From Peronospora farinosa (lineage: Eukaryota > Oomycota > Peronosporomycetes > Peronosporales > Peronosporaceae): a stretch of 64,000 bases of DNA. The stretch is taken from NCBI GenBank assembly GCA_947646735.1, contig CANTFK010000666.1:124001-188000 (forward strand). Direction: 5' to 3'. Both the position numbers and the translations under genes were made by a program. Under the pieces are notes generated by a model that ran no database searches, had not been told where the DNA came from, and saw only the letters and a list, made by a program, of their open reading frames with translations. This document shows positions 41,433 through 52,512 of the stretch, piece after piece; position 1 is the stretch's first letter, and every line of letters starts with the position of its first letter.

Positions 41433-42939
41433 TACACGATATCTGAATTATCCAGAATGAAGCCTCACCTTATGTCCGAATTTGAGCGGGAATTGCGTAT
41501 ATGCTATGACGATAGGGACAAATACATCGTCGGAGTAGCTGGTGAGAGCATACACTATGCGCAACTGCGACATAACAACAGGTCACTGTCATTTGAGGGG
41601 CTTGCAACCGTGAGAGGGATGTCGGCTCCACGCTTCCATGTCGGACCGGACCCGTCACTCAGATCAGGGGCTGTGCTGTGTAAATAGCATTTACTGATGA
41701 TGTCTGTTAGTATCGTCATACAGTATTGCTCAACTTGTTGGATGCCATCTGAGGTATTATGACAGAAGAAGTCATTTTTTTACTGAGCGGAAGGATTACT
41801 ATTCGCACTGACCTACATTGTGACGACTTTCAAAGGAGTTGTCGATGGGATGAACTTGTTTTCGCCATCGAGGGAACAAGTTCATGTCATCGACAACTTC
41901 TTCAAGTGTCGTCGCGAACACTTGTACAAAAGACGTGCCGGTACGGGCCAATCTGATACTGAATCCCTTATTTGTTTTAAGCTCCGAAAGACATAAAGTC
42001 CAGGAGTACATCCTTGTACTCTTGCAGAATTTTTTGTAGGGTCCGACTTGAGCGTACCTATAATCTTTTCAAGCGTTCTCTCTTCTTCTTAGCATGATGG
42101 TGATGATGCTCGGATGGGCTACTATTACACAGAAAGTTAATATATGATGTAAATCTTCTGGTTGTGTGATAGCACCTCATTCATCACTTATGACGCGACT
42201 CTCCACGGCTTGTTCTGCTACTTTGGACGCCACAAGGGGGTCACTTCTCCCTGGGGGAAGCTCTCTATGTGATTTGGGGTTTCGCGCTCAGCGACCGGCT
42301 CCTCCATGCTGTCTCCACTACACCAGAAAATATACGTTATGGGGACATACTGAATGCACATTGTCATCCTATTTACTAGCTAGCTGCTGTACGCAATACC
42401 ATCGTGAATGCGATGACATGGAGAAATGCGTACCAATGTGAGTTGAAATCCGAGTAATTGACGCATTTATTTTTGCATCAACAAACTATGATACGACAAT
42501 GCATCCATAAACGAATTCACCAGCTGATGTTTTACAATACCAATGGGTAATTTCGTTGGTGCTTAGTGCTACGACTGCAGTGTGCTAACCGTTCGATGTC
42601 ATAGCAATGGGACCACGTCTAGACGCGATTAAAGCTACCACCTGTCGTAAAACGTAGCTTTAAGAATGTTATTCGTCGGTATTAATCGAACTATCTTGTG
42701 TTATGTAAGCTTTCGCATGAATATTGTGTTTTGGGTACCAAAAAATTCTAAAAGGACCAAAATATAAACCCTGTAGCTAATGTCACGCGAATGTAGCTAG
42801 AACGAAAGGCGGAGTCCCGACTTGAAACAATAAACCTCCCGCAAAATAGGTCGTAAGAGAAAAACCTTCGACGTGGACACCTTGGACATCACCAAGCCAA
42901 TCACGAAGACAGTTCACTTCAACTTGTAGTTTTTTTTAA
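41433..42939. other. Intergenic region right of the nest, with one long hairpin
   Basis: No gene recognised. A short open stretch at 41457-41687 shows no known motif. The only structure seen is the inverted repeat at 41822-41913 (separate entry). The last 200 bases are AT-rich and are probably the promoter of the next gene. Confidence 0.4.
41822..41913. repeat. Imperfect 39-bp inverted repeat with 14-nt loop
   Basis: Arms 41822-41860 and 41875-41913 match at 32 of 39 positions, including the uninterrupted blocks AGTTGTCGATG and ATGAACTTGTT. This is long enough to form a fold-back RNA or cruciform. It does not look like a terminator or a tRNA. Confidence 0.75.
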
Positions 42940-45258
42940 ATGACCTCGTCACCACCGGCACTTGGCAATATATTACCATTATCCCACGATGAAGTTACAA
43001 CGTCTTCACTTGAAATACCCAAGAAAAAGAAAAAACCGGGACGCACTCCAAGCCTTATCTGGCAGCTCTTAACAGATGAACCGGACCCTCAACGACGCAA
43101 CTCGGCATCGTGTAAACATTGCAAACATCAGGTACTATATTACAAGAAATCGGAGCAGGCCATTCGTCATTTAAAAAAGTGTCCCGGGTTTCAAGAAATG
43201 CAGCATCAATATTCATTTGTCAACCAGTTTTCCGACGTTTTACCACTCTATAACCAGAAAATCAATGCCAAAGGCCCGACTAAAAAGCGCGTCAAGACAG
43301 AACAGACTCCAGCTCAACGAGTTCAAGCTCAAGCTCAAGCTCAATTGGAGGCTCTGCAACTGCAACAGCTGCAACCTCAGCAGAATCAGCTACAAGAGCC
43401 TAATACGCCATTAACAATCACAAGTAGTGCATTGGACCAGGCAGTAGTGCAACATGCACAAGCTATGAATCAAATGGCTATGCAACAGAGCATGCCTGAT
43501 AGTCTCATGGACGTAGGCATGGCTGACGCAAAGGATAAAAATGGGGGAAAAGACAGAAAGGGAAAGAACGTACCGTTGTCCAAGATTCAAATCGACATGT
43601 TTGAAGAGGCAATGGCCATGCACGCCTATGTGACGGGCATGGCTTTTGATGCTATCGAGGACTCACACTTGGCTAGAGCTATGAACATTTTGCGCCCGAA
43701 TGTAAAGCTCCCGGAAAAGAAAAAACTGGAGGGAGAGCTGCTGACCCGATGCTATGAGAAAATGCACAAACAGGTGTGGGGATATCTCACAACCAGTCCT
43801 GCGCGAGTGTGTCTGAAGAGAGATGCATGGTCGAGTTTGAACTTGTATAATACGCATAATCCAGCGGAGGCGTACGTGACGTACATGGCCGTGAATAATG
43901 AAAAGAGGCTTTTTTTAGAGTCCGAGAAGGCTGCTGGAGATGAAGCGCGGTACAATTCGATTATGATTGCACAAGATATAAAGCGAATGATGCAAGCAAT
44001 TGGAAGCAATATAAGTGGAGCCGTGACTGGTAGTACCGAGTATCATTCACGAGCATGGGATATGCTCAAAGCGGAGTATCCGACCAAATTTTTCTATGGC
44101 TGTATCTGTCACGCACTACATCTGGCAATTATGGATATCTTTGGCCCAGAGAAATCTGTAGAAAACGATCCTAGGCGAATTTCGCCGCAGGTACCCATGG
44201 ATTTTCCGTTTCAGGACCTCGTCGAATTTAATAACAGTTGTAATAAGTTGTTGTCGTTCTTCAGTAGCTACCAGTACGCACCCAAAGACAAGGTGTTCGA
44301 CTCCCAACTTCTTCACGCCATGGAAGGATTTGCGAACGCGTCGCCTACAATGTCATGGGGCACACTAGCCGCACGGTTTCGGGTGCTAATGCAGTCAGGA
44401 GACGAGCTCCAGACCATTGTGAGCGATCCCGAATTTTTGGGGTCCGGGTCACCAGCAAATCAGCGCGAAATTCGCCAAAGCATAAAGGATTTTGTTTTGA
44501 GTCTTAACTGGAAGTTGACATTGGAGAAGGCAATAACAATCCTCACGCCTGTCGAGTTAATCCTGTACAAGTTTCAAGACGACCGTGCTCCTATCTCAGA
44601 GGTTTACTTCGAGTCTAAACACTTGCTTACCGACTTCGATGCAGTCTTCGGTCTGACAACGGTTGAGCTGGAATATATCAAAAAGGTAGTCACGGAGAGG
44701 TGGCAGTACGTGCTGAGCGAAGCACACGGTTTGGCATTTTTGCTGGATCCACGATATATTGGCAAGTCCATGACACGAGATTATCGCGAGCAAATTGAGG
44801 AGCTGATCTTTAGCTTCCCCGAGACTGACCAAGACATGGGTGTTGATGAAGAGCGAAGGCGAGCAATGTCAGCAGAGTACACCGATTACGTCATTTATGC
44901 CAAGAACCAGCGCAACAACCGCACCTACAAGTGGGAAATGTTAGAAAAGGGCAATCGCTCGCCACTGCAGTTCTGGCAGACGGACGCGGAAGATTGGCCG
45001 CACCTCAGATCGCTAGCGCTCACGCTGTTTTCGTTAGCGCCAAGCAGTGTTGCATCTGAGAAAACGCTGTGCAAGAGCACCTTGGCGCAATCCAGTCACC
45101 GCAACAAGCTCAGTTTCGACAATGTACGGCGTCTAGCATTTATTTGCATAAACGACCCCCAATTTGCTGGTGGGGAAGTGCAGAATAACACGCTGCCCGA
45201 TTTTACTGTAGGAGACACAGCACTTTCACCTGATGGAATGATGATGTGGATGATTTGA
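42940..45258 (+). CDS. BED-type zinc-finger / hAT transposase-like protein (intact, perhaps domesticated)
   Basis: One open frame of 772 residues. A basic patch KKKKKPGR (28-35) is followed by a BED-like finger C58-x2-C61-x15-H77-x3-C81. Then a Gln/Ala-rich linker (about 125-155), a DUF659-like region with KRDAWSSLN (293-301; Asp in the position of the first catalytic acid), CICHALHLAIMDI (388-400), LLDPRY (601-606), and the hAT C-terminal dimerisation module (about 675-740: LQFWQTDAEDWPHLRSLALT, SVASEKTLCKST, NKLSFDNVRRLAFICIND). The usual SER of this module is SEK. hAT proteins cut and paste DNA in the nucleus; intact copies without terminal repeats often become DNA-binding regulators. No terminal inverted repeats or 8-base duplication was noticed around it. 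It is intact among decayed elements, which suggests selection (inference). Confidence 0.85.
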   Translation: MTSSPPALGNILPLSHDEVTTSSLEIPKKKKKPGRTPSLIWQLLTDEPDPQRRNSASCKHCKHQVLYYKKSEQAIRHLKKCPGFQEMQHQYSFVNQFSDVLPLYNQKINAKGPTKKRVKTEQTPAQRVQAQAQAQLEALQLQQLQPQQNQLQEPNTPLTITSSALDQAVVQHAQAMNQMAMQQSMPDSLMDVGMADAKDKNGGKDRKGKNVPLSKIQIDMFEEAMAMHAYVTGMAFDAIEDSHLARAMNILRPNVKLPEKKKLEGELLTRCYEKMHKQVWGYLTTSPARVCLKRDAWSSLNLYNTHNPAEAYVTYMAVNNEKRLFLESEKAAGDEARYNSIMIAQDIKRMMQAIGSNISGAVTGSTEYHSRAWDMLKAEYPTKFFYGCICHALHLAIMDIFGPEKSVENDPRRISPQVPMDFPFQDLVEFNNSCNKLLSFFSSYQYAPKDKVFDSQLLHAMEGFANASPTMSWGTLAARFRVLMQSGDELQTIVSDPEFLGSGSPANQREIRQSIKDFVLSLNWKLTLEKAITILTPVELILYKFQDDRAPISEVYFESKHLLTDFDAVFGLTTVELEYIKKVVTERWQYVLSEAHGLAFLLDPRYIGKSMTRDYREQIEELIFSFPETDQDMGVDEERRRAMSAEYTDYVIYAKNQRNNRTYKWEMLEKGNRSPLQFWQTDAEDWPHLRSLALTLFSLAPSSVASEKTLCKSTLAQSSHRNKLSFDNVRRLAFICINDPQFAGGEVQNNTLPDFTVGDTALSPDGMMMWMI

Positions 45259-48200
45259 AGCGAATTGAGCGCTTTTGTGTAATTGCCGGAATGTTCAAGT
45301 AGAAAGCAGAGCTGTTCAGCTCAATCAACAGGCACTCCTTTTGTCGAAGTCGTTTTCGGCTGCTTCATGCTTCTGCAGCTCAAGAAGACAATGGTGTATA
45401 TGTGTTTGGCCGACGACTTCTGCCGGCCAGAAAGGTCGACACGCATCATGATTTAACTTCGTAAGGCCATTTCTGCGAACAATTTGTTGCACCACTGGAT
45501 AACGAGCAATGGGTGGTTGGATTATTCAGCAGCTTTCCTGTTTACTCGTTAATGAATCTTTAGAAAGATTCCTGTAACATTGTCAACGCACACGACTAGG
45601 ATCGTAGCCAAGGTGCTAAAGCTTCGACAAATACACAGCCAAGCTAGTACAATCTTCAAAATCTCTTCTGGATTTTTGACATAATACAGGTGAGGTGGAC
45701 CATGTTTTTTTACCGTTAGTCTCGCTCGCATTCATGATCGTTCTCATACCAAGAAACTGACGTTATGGAAGTCGCGTTATGATTTAACTCGCTAAGACAA
45801 ACTAGAGCGTATTTTTTATCTAACATTGCTCCTGATGGATTTATATTCTGAGGACTCAATGTGTCCTAGTGACTACCATCCACAGCTTTGTTATCATTGT
45901 TGAATCACCAGTTCGTACTGATATGCGTGTGCTAAATTAAATGGCAGCTCACCCTTATGCAGCACTTTGGTCCGAACTTGCGATTTACTTTCTGACCACA
46001 ATAAATTGGGTCGTAGCCACCATGAAACCATGCTGCGTTTTTCCTGTCATTACTCAGCCATACTCACGATTCTCGTGCTACACCTACCGAAGAAGTCTCA
46101 AGACGAATATACGCTGGTGTCATGTATCGATTGGGGCACCTGTACAAAGCTGTAAGCCCAAAAAATGAAGTACAAATCATATCAACAAAAACTGCGACGA
46201 ACTTGTTACTCTGTGAGCATGGAAGAGAAATTCTACATGTAGATATTGATCGGCTTCACACTTTGTTGAGTGATGGCAAGTGGCGGAGAAAGTAATCGAT
46301 CTTGTCCTCATTGCAGCACCTGGTGATCAGCGGTTTAGGCGGATACGTAGGCTTGAGGTATGTACGAACACTGTATTGAGGAAAACCAAGCATTGTATAA
46401 ACTACATATTGTGCCCTTGCCGACTTCAATATTGACATGTATAGCCCCTCTGTGTATTTTATAATGTTTCATCTCTACGCTTCTTAGGAATCAGTTATCG
46501 CCTACGCTAATTTTTGTGATGACACCGTTAATGGCCAGTGTGTCACATTACACTATCTCAAGTTGTACGTCTCCATGCATGTGGGAGTAGTACCTGCTGG
46601 TCCTACAGGTACGGGTAAAATACTAAGAAATATGTCCTTCGTCTTGCATAAGTCATAGGCTACCGAGTCTTCCCATTTCAGAATGCTTGATGCAAAGTTC
46701 TCATATGGAAAGGAAGATATCGAGTATTTGCGTAACGCAGTTGCAGATCGAGCCCAAGCTGCGCGGTATCAATGATGCTAGGCCGAAAGGAGGGAATGAC
46801 CTTCAATTTCAGTGAATGGAGTCTTGTGGCTACGATCATAGCATTGAAGGTAGGTCAGCAACAGGCCCTTGACGAACATTATTGCTGATGCCTTAGGCCG
46901 CCGTTTTGTGTGGAAGAGAAGGCAGCGAGGCTGTCAACAGTTCCTGTTAATCATAAGATTGTGTCTATAGTTCTGAACTCGATAGAGTCCAGGTATCTTT
47001 CTGTGAACTTCTTCGAAGCGCATCATATTGCTGTAACCTCCATCATAGCTAGTCACGAGTATGTACAAGTCTTGCTAATATTTTGCGTGAGGATCCAAAC
47101 AAAAAATGCAGCGGCAGCTTGGCGGTGTAGTACGTCGCAGATCTAATCTTCGATCTTACCATGAGGTATGACGAGATAAATCGTTTTTGTTTCTTACCAA
47201 CTGTTTGGTTTCATGCCAACACTTTGGCACGCGCTTTCATGTTCAACTTGAATAGAAATGAGCAGCAACCGCGGGTTGGACACGATGTAAAAGTGTGAGA
47301 GTATCTTACGATTCCTATCATTTGTTAGCTCAATCAAGACACAGGAAAGTGAGCTACGTAGCAAATTGTTGAAGCAGCCCGAGACAACAAAACCTGTCTT
47401 CAGAAGCTTTTTTTCTCGTACTATTAATCTTTACTGCTCTCCTAGTATTATCCGAATTGCTTGGGTCAACCAAAGCCAAAGCGATAGCCAACCATCGTTA
47501 AGAAACTGATCGAAATCGCGAAGCTGATGCAGAGGATGTTTTTAGCAGACATTGCAGTCAGCAAAACCGATATTAGCAATGTTCACCTCGTCTGACACAA
47601 TGCCCTATGGAAAAGCTTGTTGAAAGCTGCTGTTCACTGCTTCGTGCTCCTGCATTATCATCGAGTATCGTGTAGGCTCGTCAAGACAGAAATCAAAAAA
47701 GGTCGCGTTGCGGTCGTGATGTTTTTGAGATCCAAATGTGTGTCACATGTTACCGCTTGTTGAATACGCAGTGACCGTGCGTTACTCAGTGTGACGTGAC
47801 TTTCTAAATTGTCTGGGCCTAAGGGTCTCATCGTTTATTTTTCTTCTTGAGATATTCGTCTCACTGTTGCTGTGGCTGTAATACCTGTCGTGACGTTGCG
47901 ACAGAAATTAAAATGGTTGCGTCGCGGAGCGCCTCCCTCTGTACTTTACACAGCAGTTTAATGGCTACAACCGCCATCGCCGCTGCCGACACGCACATCA
48001 AAAGTTCACAAAGGAGGCATAAAGGCCTCACTATACTGCAAGCAGTGCCACGCAGCCCGACTTCTCGCCGTACGATGCTGTACCATCCTCAAGAAGATTA
48101 AACAGTCTGTGGTATTCCAGTTGGAGACTCGGAAGCTTGAGTGAATCCATTAGCGCACTTTGACAGAATGTAGTCACGTTTACTGCTTCACGCGCCGTAA

Positions 48201-48822
48201 GTCGAACTTATAGTTGACCCGTCATGATCTTAATGCCCGCTAGATACTAAAAAACTCCAACGTACCTCAGTAAGTCTTGCCATGGTTTCACAGCGCGTTC
48301 CAATCTCGGAGTTTGCTGTGTATGCAGCTCGCTCGCTCACCCCTGCCTTGCTTTAGCACTTTTTTTCACTAACGATCCGTCAGTACTTCGTTTCGCAAAA
48401 GGAAGAGCTCAGACGATGTCATCCTGCGTGTAATCTTATCGCATCCAACGCAATTTTTTACCCTAATGTCGACCAGAGTTTCGCTGCGTAGGCTCATTTC
48501 GGCCGATGTCGTCCCGACAACAACGAAGTAGATGAGCTGTATAAACAATTACATAGTTCAGACTGTAAAGCAACAGTTACACTCGGGCCTCTGTGTGCAT
48601 CTTGGTGCTTGCTTAGCACGCCTAAGATGAAAGTATGAGGCAAGCGTAGACTCTCTCTTACATGTAAGTAAGCGCAAGTTGCACTGGTTTAAAAAAGCGA
48701 GCTTGCTCGGGTGTGCCAGGGCTGTCCCATGAAGCCACGGCATCTGAACCTCCGCCACCCAGTCCACGGTAATCGCCTTGTTACTACTCAGTTTACATCA
48801 AGCTTTTCGCAACGCAATCGAC
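45259..48822. other. 3.5 kb without an intact gene
   Basis: Only short open stretches. It holds a possible AAA/dynein-like relic (46495-46660, separate entry). An open stretch at 46910-47146 (VNHKIVSIVLNSIESRYLSV, then FFEAHHIAVTSIIASHEYVQ) looks protein-like but is unassigned. Nothing else was recognised. Confidence 0.4.
46495..46660 (+). pseudogene. Possible relic of a P-loop AAA module (dynein heavy chain type)
   Basis: One plus-strand frame reads DDTVNGQCVTLHYLKLYVSM, then HVGVVPAGPTGTGKI, and stops 14 codons later. GPTGTGK is a Walker A motif, and the preceding pattern (a DTV, then an L-rich helix, then a hydrophobic strand) resembles the dynein heavy-chain AAA3 module. It is too short and isolated to be a gene; the reading stops at TAG. 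Confidence 0.3.
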
Positions 48823-49803
48823 ATGACTCTCGAAGAGGAAAGCGCTCTCGAATTCACTCTGGCCTTTGGACTAAATGCATTTGCTGCATCGTCCACCGTC
48901 CTAGGTGGCTTTGTCATCTTCAGCAACAAACTCCTGCAACTTGCTAGTCCGATGTCGATGGCTGTACTGCTCAGTGTATCCGGTGGGATCATACTCTTCC
49001 AGGCTCTCGTTGTTCTGTTTGCAATTTCGTTCAAGGAATTCAACGACGCTTTCAGTAATAACGACAGCGGAAGCGGAAGAAACTCGAGTGAAGATGATAA
49101 GGGCAACGCATGGCTCGCGGCCACCGGATGCTTTGGAGGGGGCATCATCATCAGTTACCTCGTCGACCTCATTGTGCAGAAGCTCACCCCGGGCCAAAAC
49201 ATGAATGGCACACCGCGGACGCAAAGTGCCCGAATTTCCTTTCAGGAGGGCCCCGTTGACGTCAAGCCACCGGTAGAGCTCGTCCAAAATCAAGGCAGCG
49301 ACGTGTTTATCAAAATGGACGAAGCGGGTAAGGGAAAGTTGCAGCGTATGGGTATCCATAGTGCAATCGCTGTGGGTATCCATAACATCCCCGCAGGAAT
49401 CGCTACGTTTGTGGCATCCTCCGAGCACGCATGGATCGGCTTGTCACTAGCAATTGGCATTGCGCTACACAATATTGCTGAGGGCATTGCCGTTGCTGCC
49501 CCAATCTACTTTGCGACGGGAAGCATATGCCGCGGTTTGCTGTGGTGCTTGCTGTCAGCAGTCGCACAACATATTGGTGGCCTCATCGCGTTCGCATCGA
49601 TGGGCACGGATGCAGACAAGCAGACACGAGGACTTATGTACGGCCTGTGTGCTGGCATGCTAGCCGGTATCAGTATAAAGGAGACCCTTCCGACCGCATA
49701 CATGTTCGCCAATGGTCGGATGCACCTAGTTTCGGCTGGAAGTCTGGGTGGCATGTTTTTCATGTCCGCCGGCCTCATTTTTTTCAGCTACATCGGTGTA
49801 TGA
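48823..49803 (+). CDS. ZIP-family metal (zinc) transporter
   Basis: 326 residues from ATG at 48823; the frame is open a little further upstream without another ATG. Hydrophobic segments lie at about 8-30, 42-68, 98-118, 176-198, 203-230, 235-260, 268-290 and 302-325, consistent with the eight-helix ZIP fold. Helix 4 has the signature GIHNIPAG (185-192) and helix 5 ALHNIAEGIAVAAPIYF (214-230), which supply the metal-binding His/Asn/Glu residues and place it near the ZupT/GufA/SLC39A11-like branch. In helix 4 the usual Glu of HNxPEG is Ala. Between helices 3 and 4 is a hydrophilic loop (about 119-170). ZIPs move Zn2+ and related ions into the cytosol. No intron is needed. Confidence 0.9.
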   Translation: MTLEEESALEFTLAFGLNAFAASSTVLGGFVIFSNKLLQLASPMSMAVLLSVSGGIILFQALVVLFAISFKEFNDAFSNNDSGSGRNSSEDDKGNAWLAATGCFGGGIIISYLVDLIVQKLTPGQNMNGTPRTQSARISFQEGPVDVKPPVELVQNQGSDVFIKMDEAGKGKLQRMGIHSAIAVGIHNIPAGIATFVASSEHAWIGLSLAIGIALHNIAEGIAVAAPIYFATGSICRGLLWCLLSAVAQHIGGLIAFASMGTDADKQTRGLMYGLCAGMLAGISIKETLPTAYMFANGRMHLVSAGSLGGMFFMSAGLIFFSYIGV

Positions 49804-50481
49804 GCTCGTTGAAGGGAAGAGGACGGAATTGATAGTATACTTAGTAAGCTATGCGTTTTAGGGAGCTCGCGTGAATTGAAATCAAGTGAACCGTTATGCA
49901 TGTGTTATGTGGCGTGCCTGCCATTATGTCATGATGACGGATACTGTTTATCGCTGATCATTGCATACGTTGGTCTATGAGTGTTCATGTCACTCAAGAT
50001 ATTCTATAAGGACTGTAGTAAAGAACTCATCCTTACAGCTTATTTGTATACTCCAACAGACTGACCAGTCTGATTCTAGTGGATACTTTTGGCGAACCAT
50101 CTTCGAACCTTTTTTATACTTTTTCAAGTAGTTTGCCCAAGAGATAAAACTTCAGTAGTAAATAAAGTGGAGGTGTTGTTATGTCATTTAAATAACGTTC
50201 GTGAGCGATATCCTAAAATTTAAATGATAAGTTGTTGCTCGATGGGTTATTTATTAATTATGACTGAATATAAATATATGACACGTGGTTTTTGCTCTTC
50301 GTATTGTAATATTCTGCATTCTTCAGCCAATCCAAACCCTTTAAGCGAATGTATATTACTTTTAGCCTCATTTTAACATCTGCTCATTATTATGCGGTCA
50401 CCGCTGCTCGATCCACTCACTACCTGGTGCCACAGACGCCCCTCCAGCAGCACAAAACTCGAATCGTCTTCTTTACTGACT
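49804..50481. other. Intergenic, AT-rich
   Basis: No gene seen. It serves as 3' region of the ZIP gene and promoter of the next gene; AT-rich stretches lie at 50160-50290. Confidence 0.4.
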
Positions 50482-52512
50482 ATGGCGACTATAGCATTTC
50501 TGCTGCTGCTGGCGCTGAATGTCGACGCTGAGGAGCTACGTTTCAAAGGTAGAATTTTTTCTACTTTTTTGTTTAAACAATTATATAAATCAGTTTTTAC
50601 ACCGAAATAGACGAAACGAAGATCGTCGAGACGGCAGTGGCAATGGAAGAAATGTCCGACAACGTCGTAGAACCTCGCAAGAATTCAGAACCTGAAGTTG
50701 GTACGTTACTAATTGGCGTTAAAACGCTTTTTTGCAGCTAAAACAATGATAGCGCCGTCCAAAAATGGTTTTTTATTGTATCCGGGCTTGGCTCGCAGCA
50801 TCATAACGTTCTAAAGTACTTACCTTTATACTTGCAATGGAACTGCAGAGAGCTTATTGGCAGATTTTGACCACGATGGACGTGTTGGACGCCGTGAGAT
50901 CCAGCAGATTAAGGACAAGCTGCACCACCTTTTAGATACGGATGATAGCGGCGGGTTGGACGTTTCTGAACTCAAAAAGAGAGCTCAGAATGATCAGGAT
51001 GTGAATGCTGCACTGAAAAAATTAGACAGTGATAATGACGCTGTCATATCTTGGAAAGAACTGGACGAGCGTTGGGAATGTGTAGGGACGGAAATGACTG
51101 TCGCTGAAGTGGCAGACTGGGTGGCCTATGCAGTCCAGCTGCCACAGTATAGTGAGGTCTTTCGAGCCAATTCTATCTCGGGGTATACGTTTCCTTTGTT
51201 GATGGCGAACGATGGAGCGAGGTTACAGGAAATTGGCATACATAGCAAGCTGCATCGCCATCAATTGGCCATGTTTTTGCAGATAAAGTATCTCGGTATG
51301 GGACGTAAGCCTGAAGCGGTAGTATCGAGTGTTTGCACGGCCGCTGGCATGACTGCGCAGGACAAGGTGTTGCTACAGCTGGCGTGGGTGCCGGTGAAAA
51401 ACTCGCCACAACGCTATCAGCTCCAGCGTCGAAATCCTGGAGAAATGACGTGGGTCCTCGTGTTTACAGGGGCCGATACGGAATTTATGGACATTGTGAA
51501 ACCTAGCCAGCATGTGGTCTACCGCCTGACGACGTGGAACTCATATGGTCGCAGCTCACACACATTTGTACGGTGTGATGAGGCTGTTGCCAATGCTGCT
51601 ACATTAACAGCTTCGCCAAATGCAGACTCGTCGTCCTCTTTGCCGTCGAGCTCGGGAAATTCGCGATCCCCATACTTGCCGTCTTCTCAGAGTAGACGCA
51701 AACGGGCCTCGGAGAAAGGGATAAGTCACACCGAAGAAGGAGATCATACTGATTTTGACAATGACTTTGACCATAAACGCAGCCTGTGGGGTTTGCTAAA
51801 GATTTACTTTTGGTGGTTGGATGATGCTATCGTTATCCTCTTAGTAGTAATCCTACCGATTCGTGGAATTATTTACGGCGATGCTGACTCACTGCTTCGA
51901 CTGTTTCGGCGATTGCCCCCTAACATGCCTACACGCGTAACAGTCGAGGTTGAGCCTAGTAAAACAACAGTGGAGAATGCAGTTGCCCGCGTTTCATGGG
52001 AAAAACCAGTGGACAACGGCGTTCCTATCGTATGCTACACAGTTCGTTGGACGCGCACTAAGACTGAAGAAGTAAAGTGGATCAAACTTCTAGCAGTACC
52101 ACTGCCCACCGCGGTGATTGTGGAGAAGCTTTACCACGGGGAGACGTACAAGTTTGTCGTACAAGCGACAAACCAGTTTGGGCTAGTAATGAGCTCTAGT
52201 CGTTCGACATACATGGTGCCAATTCCGGAACTGAAGGGTAAGCTTCGGCCTCGGCGTCTTCCAGCCGAGTCCCGTGCCGTGCGCAACCAGTGTCATGTAT
52301 GCCATGATCCTCGTTACAAGAAGAAAGTGCCGTTTACTGCCACACTGGACCGTCGTATCTTGCACTACTGCTGTTTGTGCGACAAAGAGTTTTGTCACTA
52401 TCATAAAGGACAAGTACACCATTCGAAGGCAGTCTCATGTCCGATTGTCGACGGCCGTTGCGTATGCATCAGCTGTAAAGAAAGCCGTTTGCAGCGCACT
52501 GTCACTTACTGA
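50482..52512 (+). CDS. Membrane protein with EF-hands, SAM, fibronectin-III and Cys/His zinc domain
   Basis: Three exons: 50482-50548, 50611-50700 and 50849-52512 (introns 62 and 148 bases, GT...AG), giving 606 residues in phase. Residues 1-16 (MATIAFLLLLALNVDA) are a likely signal peptide. Three EF-hand loops follow: DFDHDGRVGRRE (58-69), DTDDSGGLDVSE (82-93) and DSDNDAVISWKE (112-123). Then a SAM domain (about 135-203), a first fibronectin-III-like fold (about 227-295), a Ser-rich basic linker (305-337) and a transmembrane helix (about 375-395, AIVILLVVILPI). A second fibronectin-III follows (410-507, WEKPVDNG...YKFVVQATNQFG). The C-terminal Cys/His cluster (534-595) has CHVCHD, CCLCDKEFCHYH, HH and CVCISC. 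The predicted layout is Ca2+-binding and SAM outside or lumenal, and fibronectin plus zinc cytosolic, or the reverse. Function unknown. Confidence 0.85.

Noticed and set aside
41457..41956. Two short plus-strand open frames after the gypsy-E LTR as host genes
   Set aside because: No motifs; one spans the 39-bp inverted repeat, which creates the open frame by composition.
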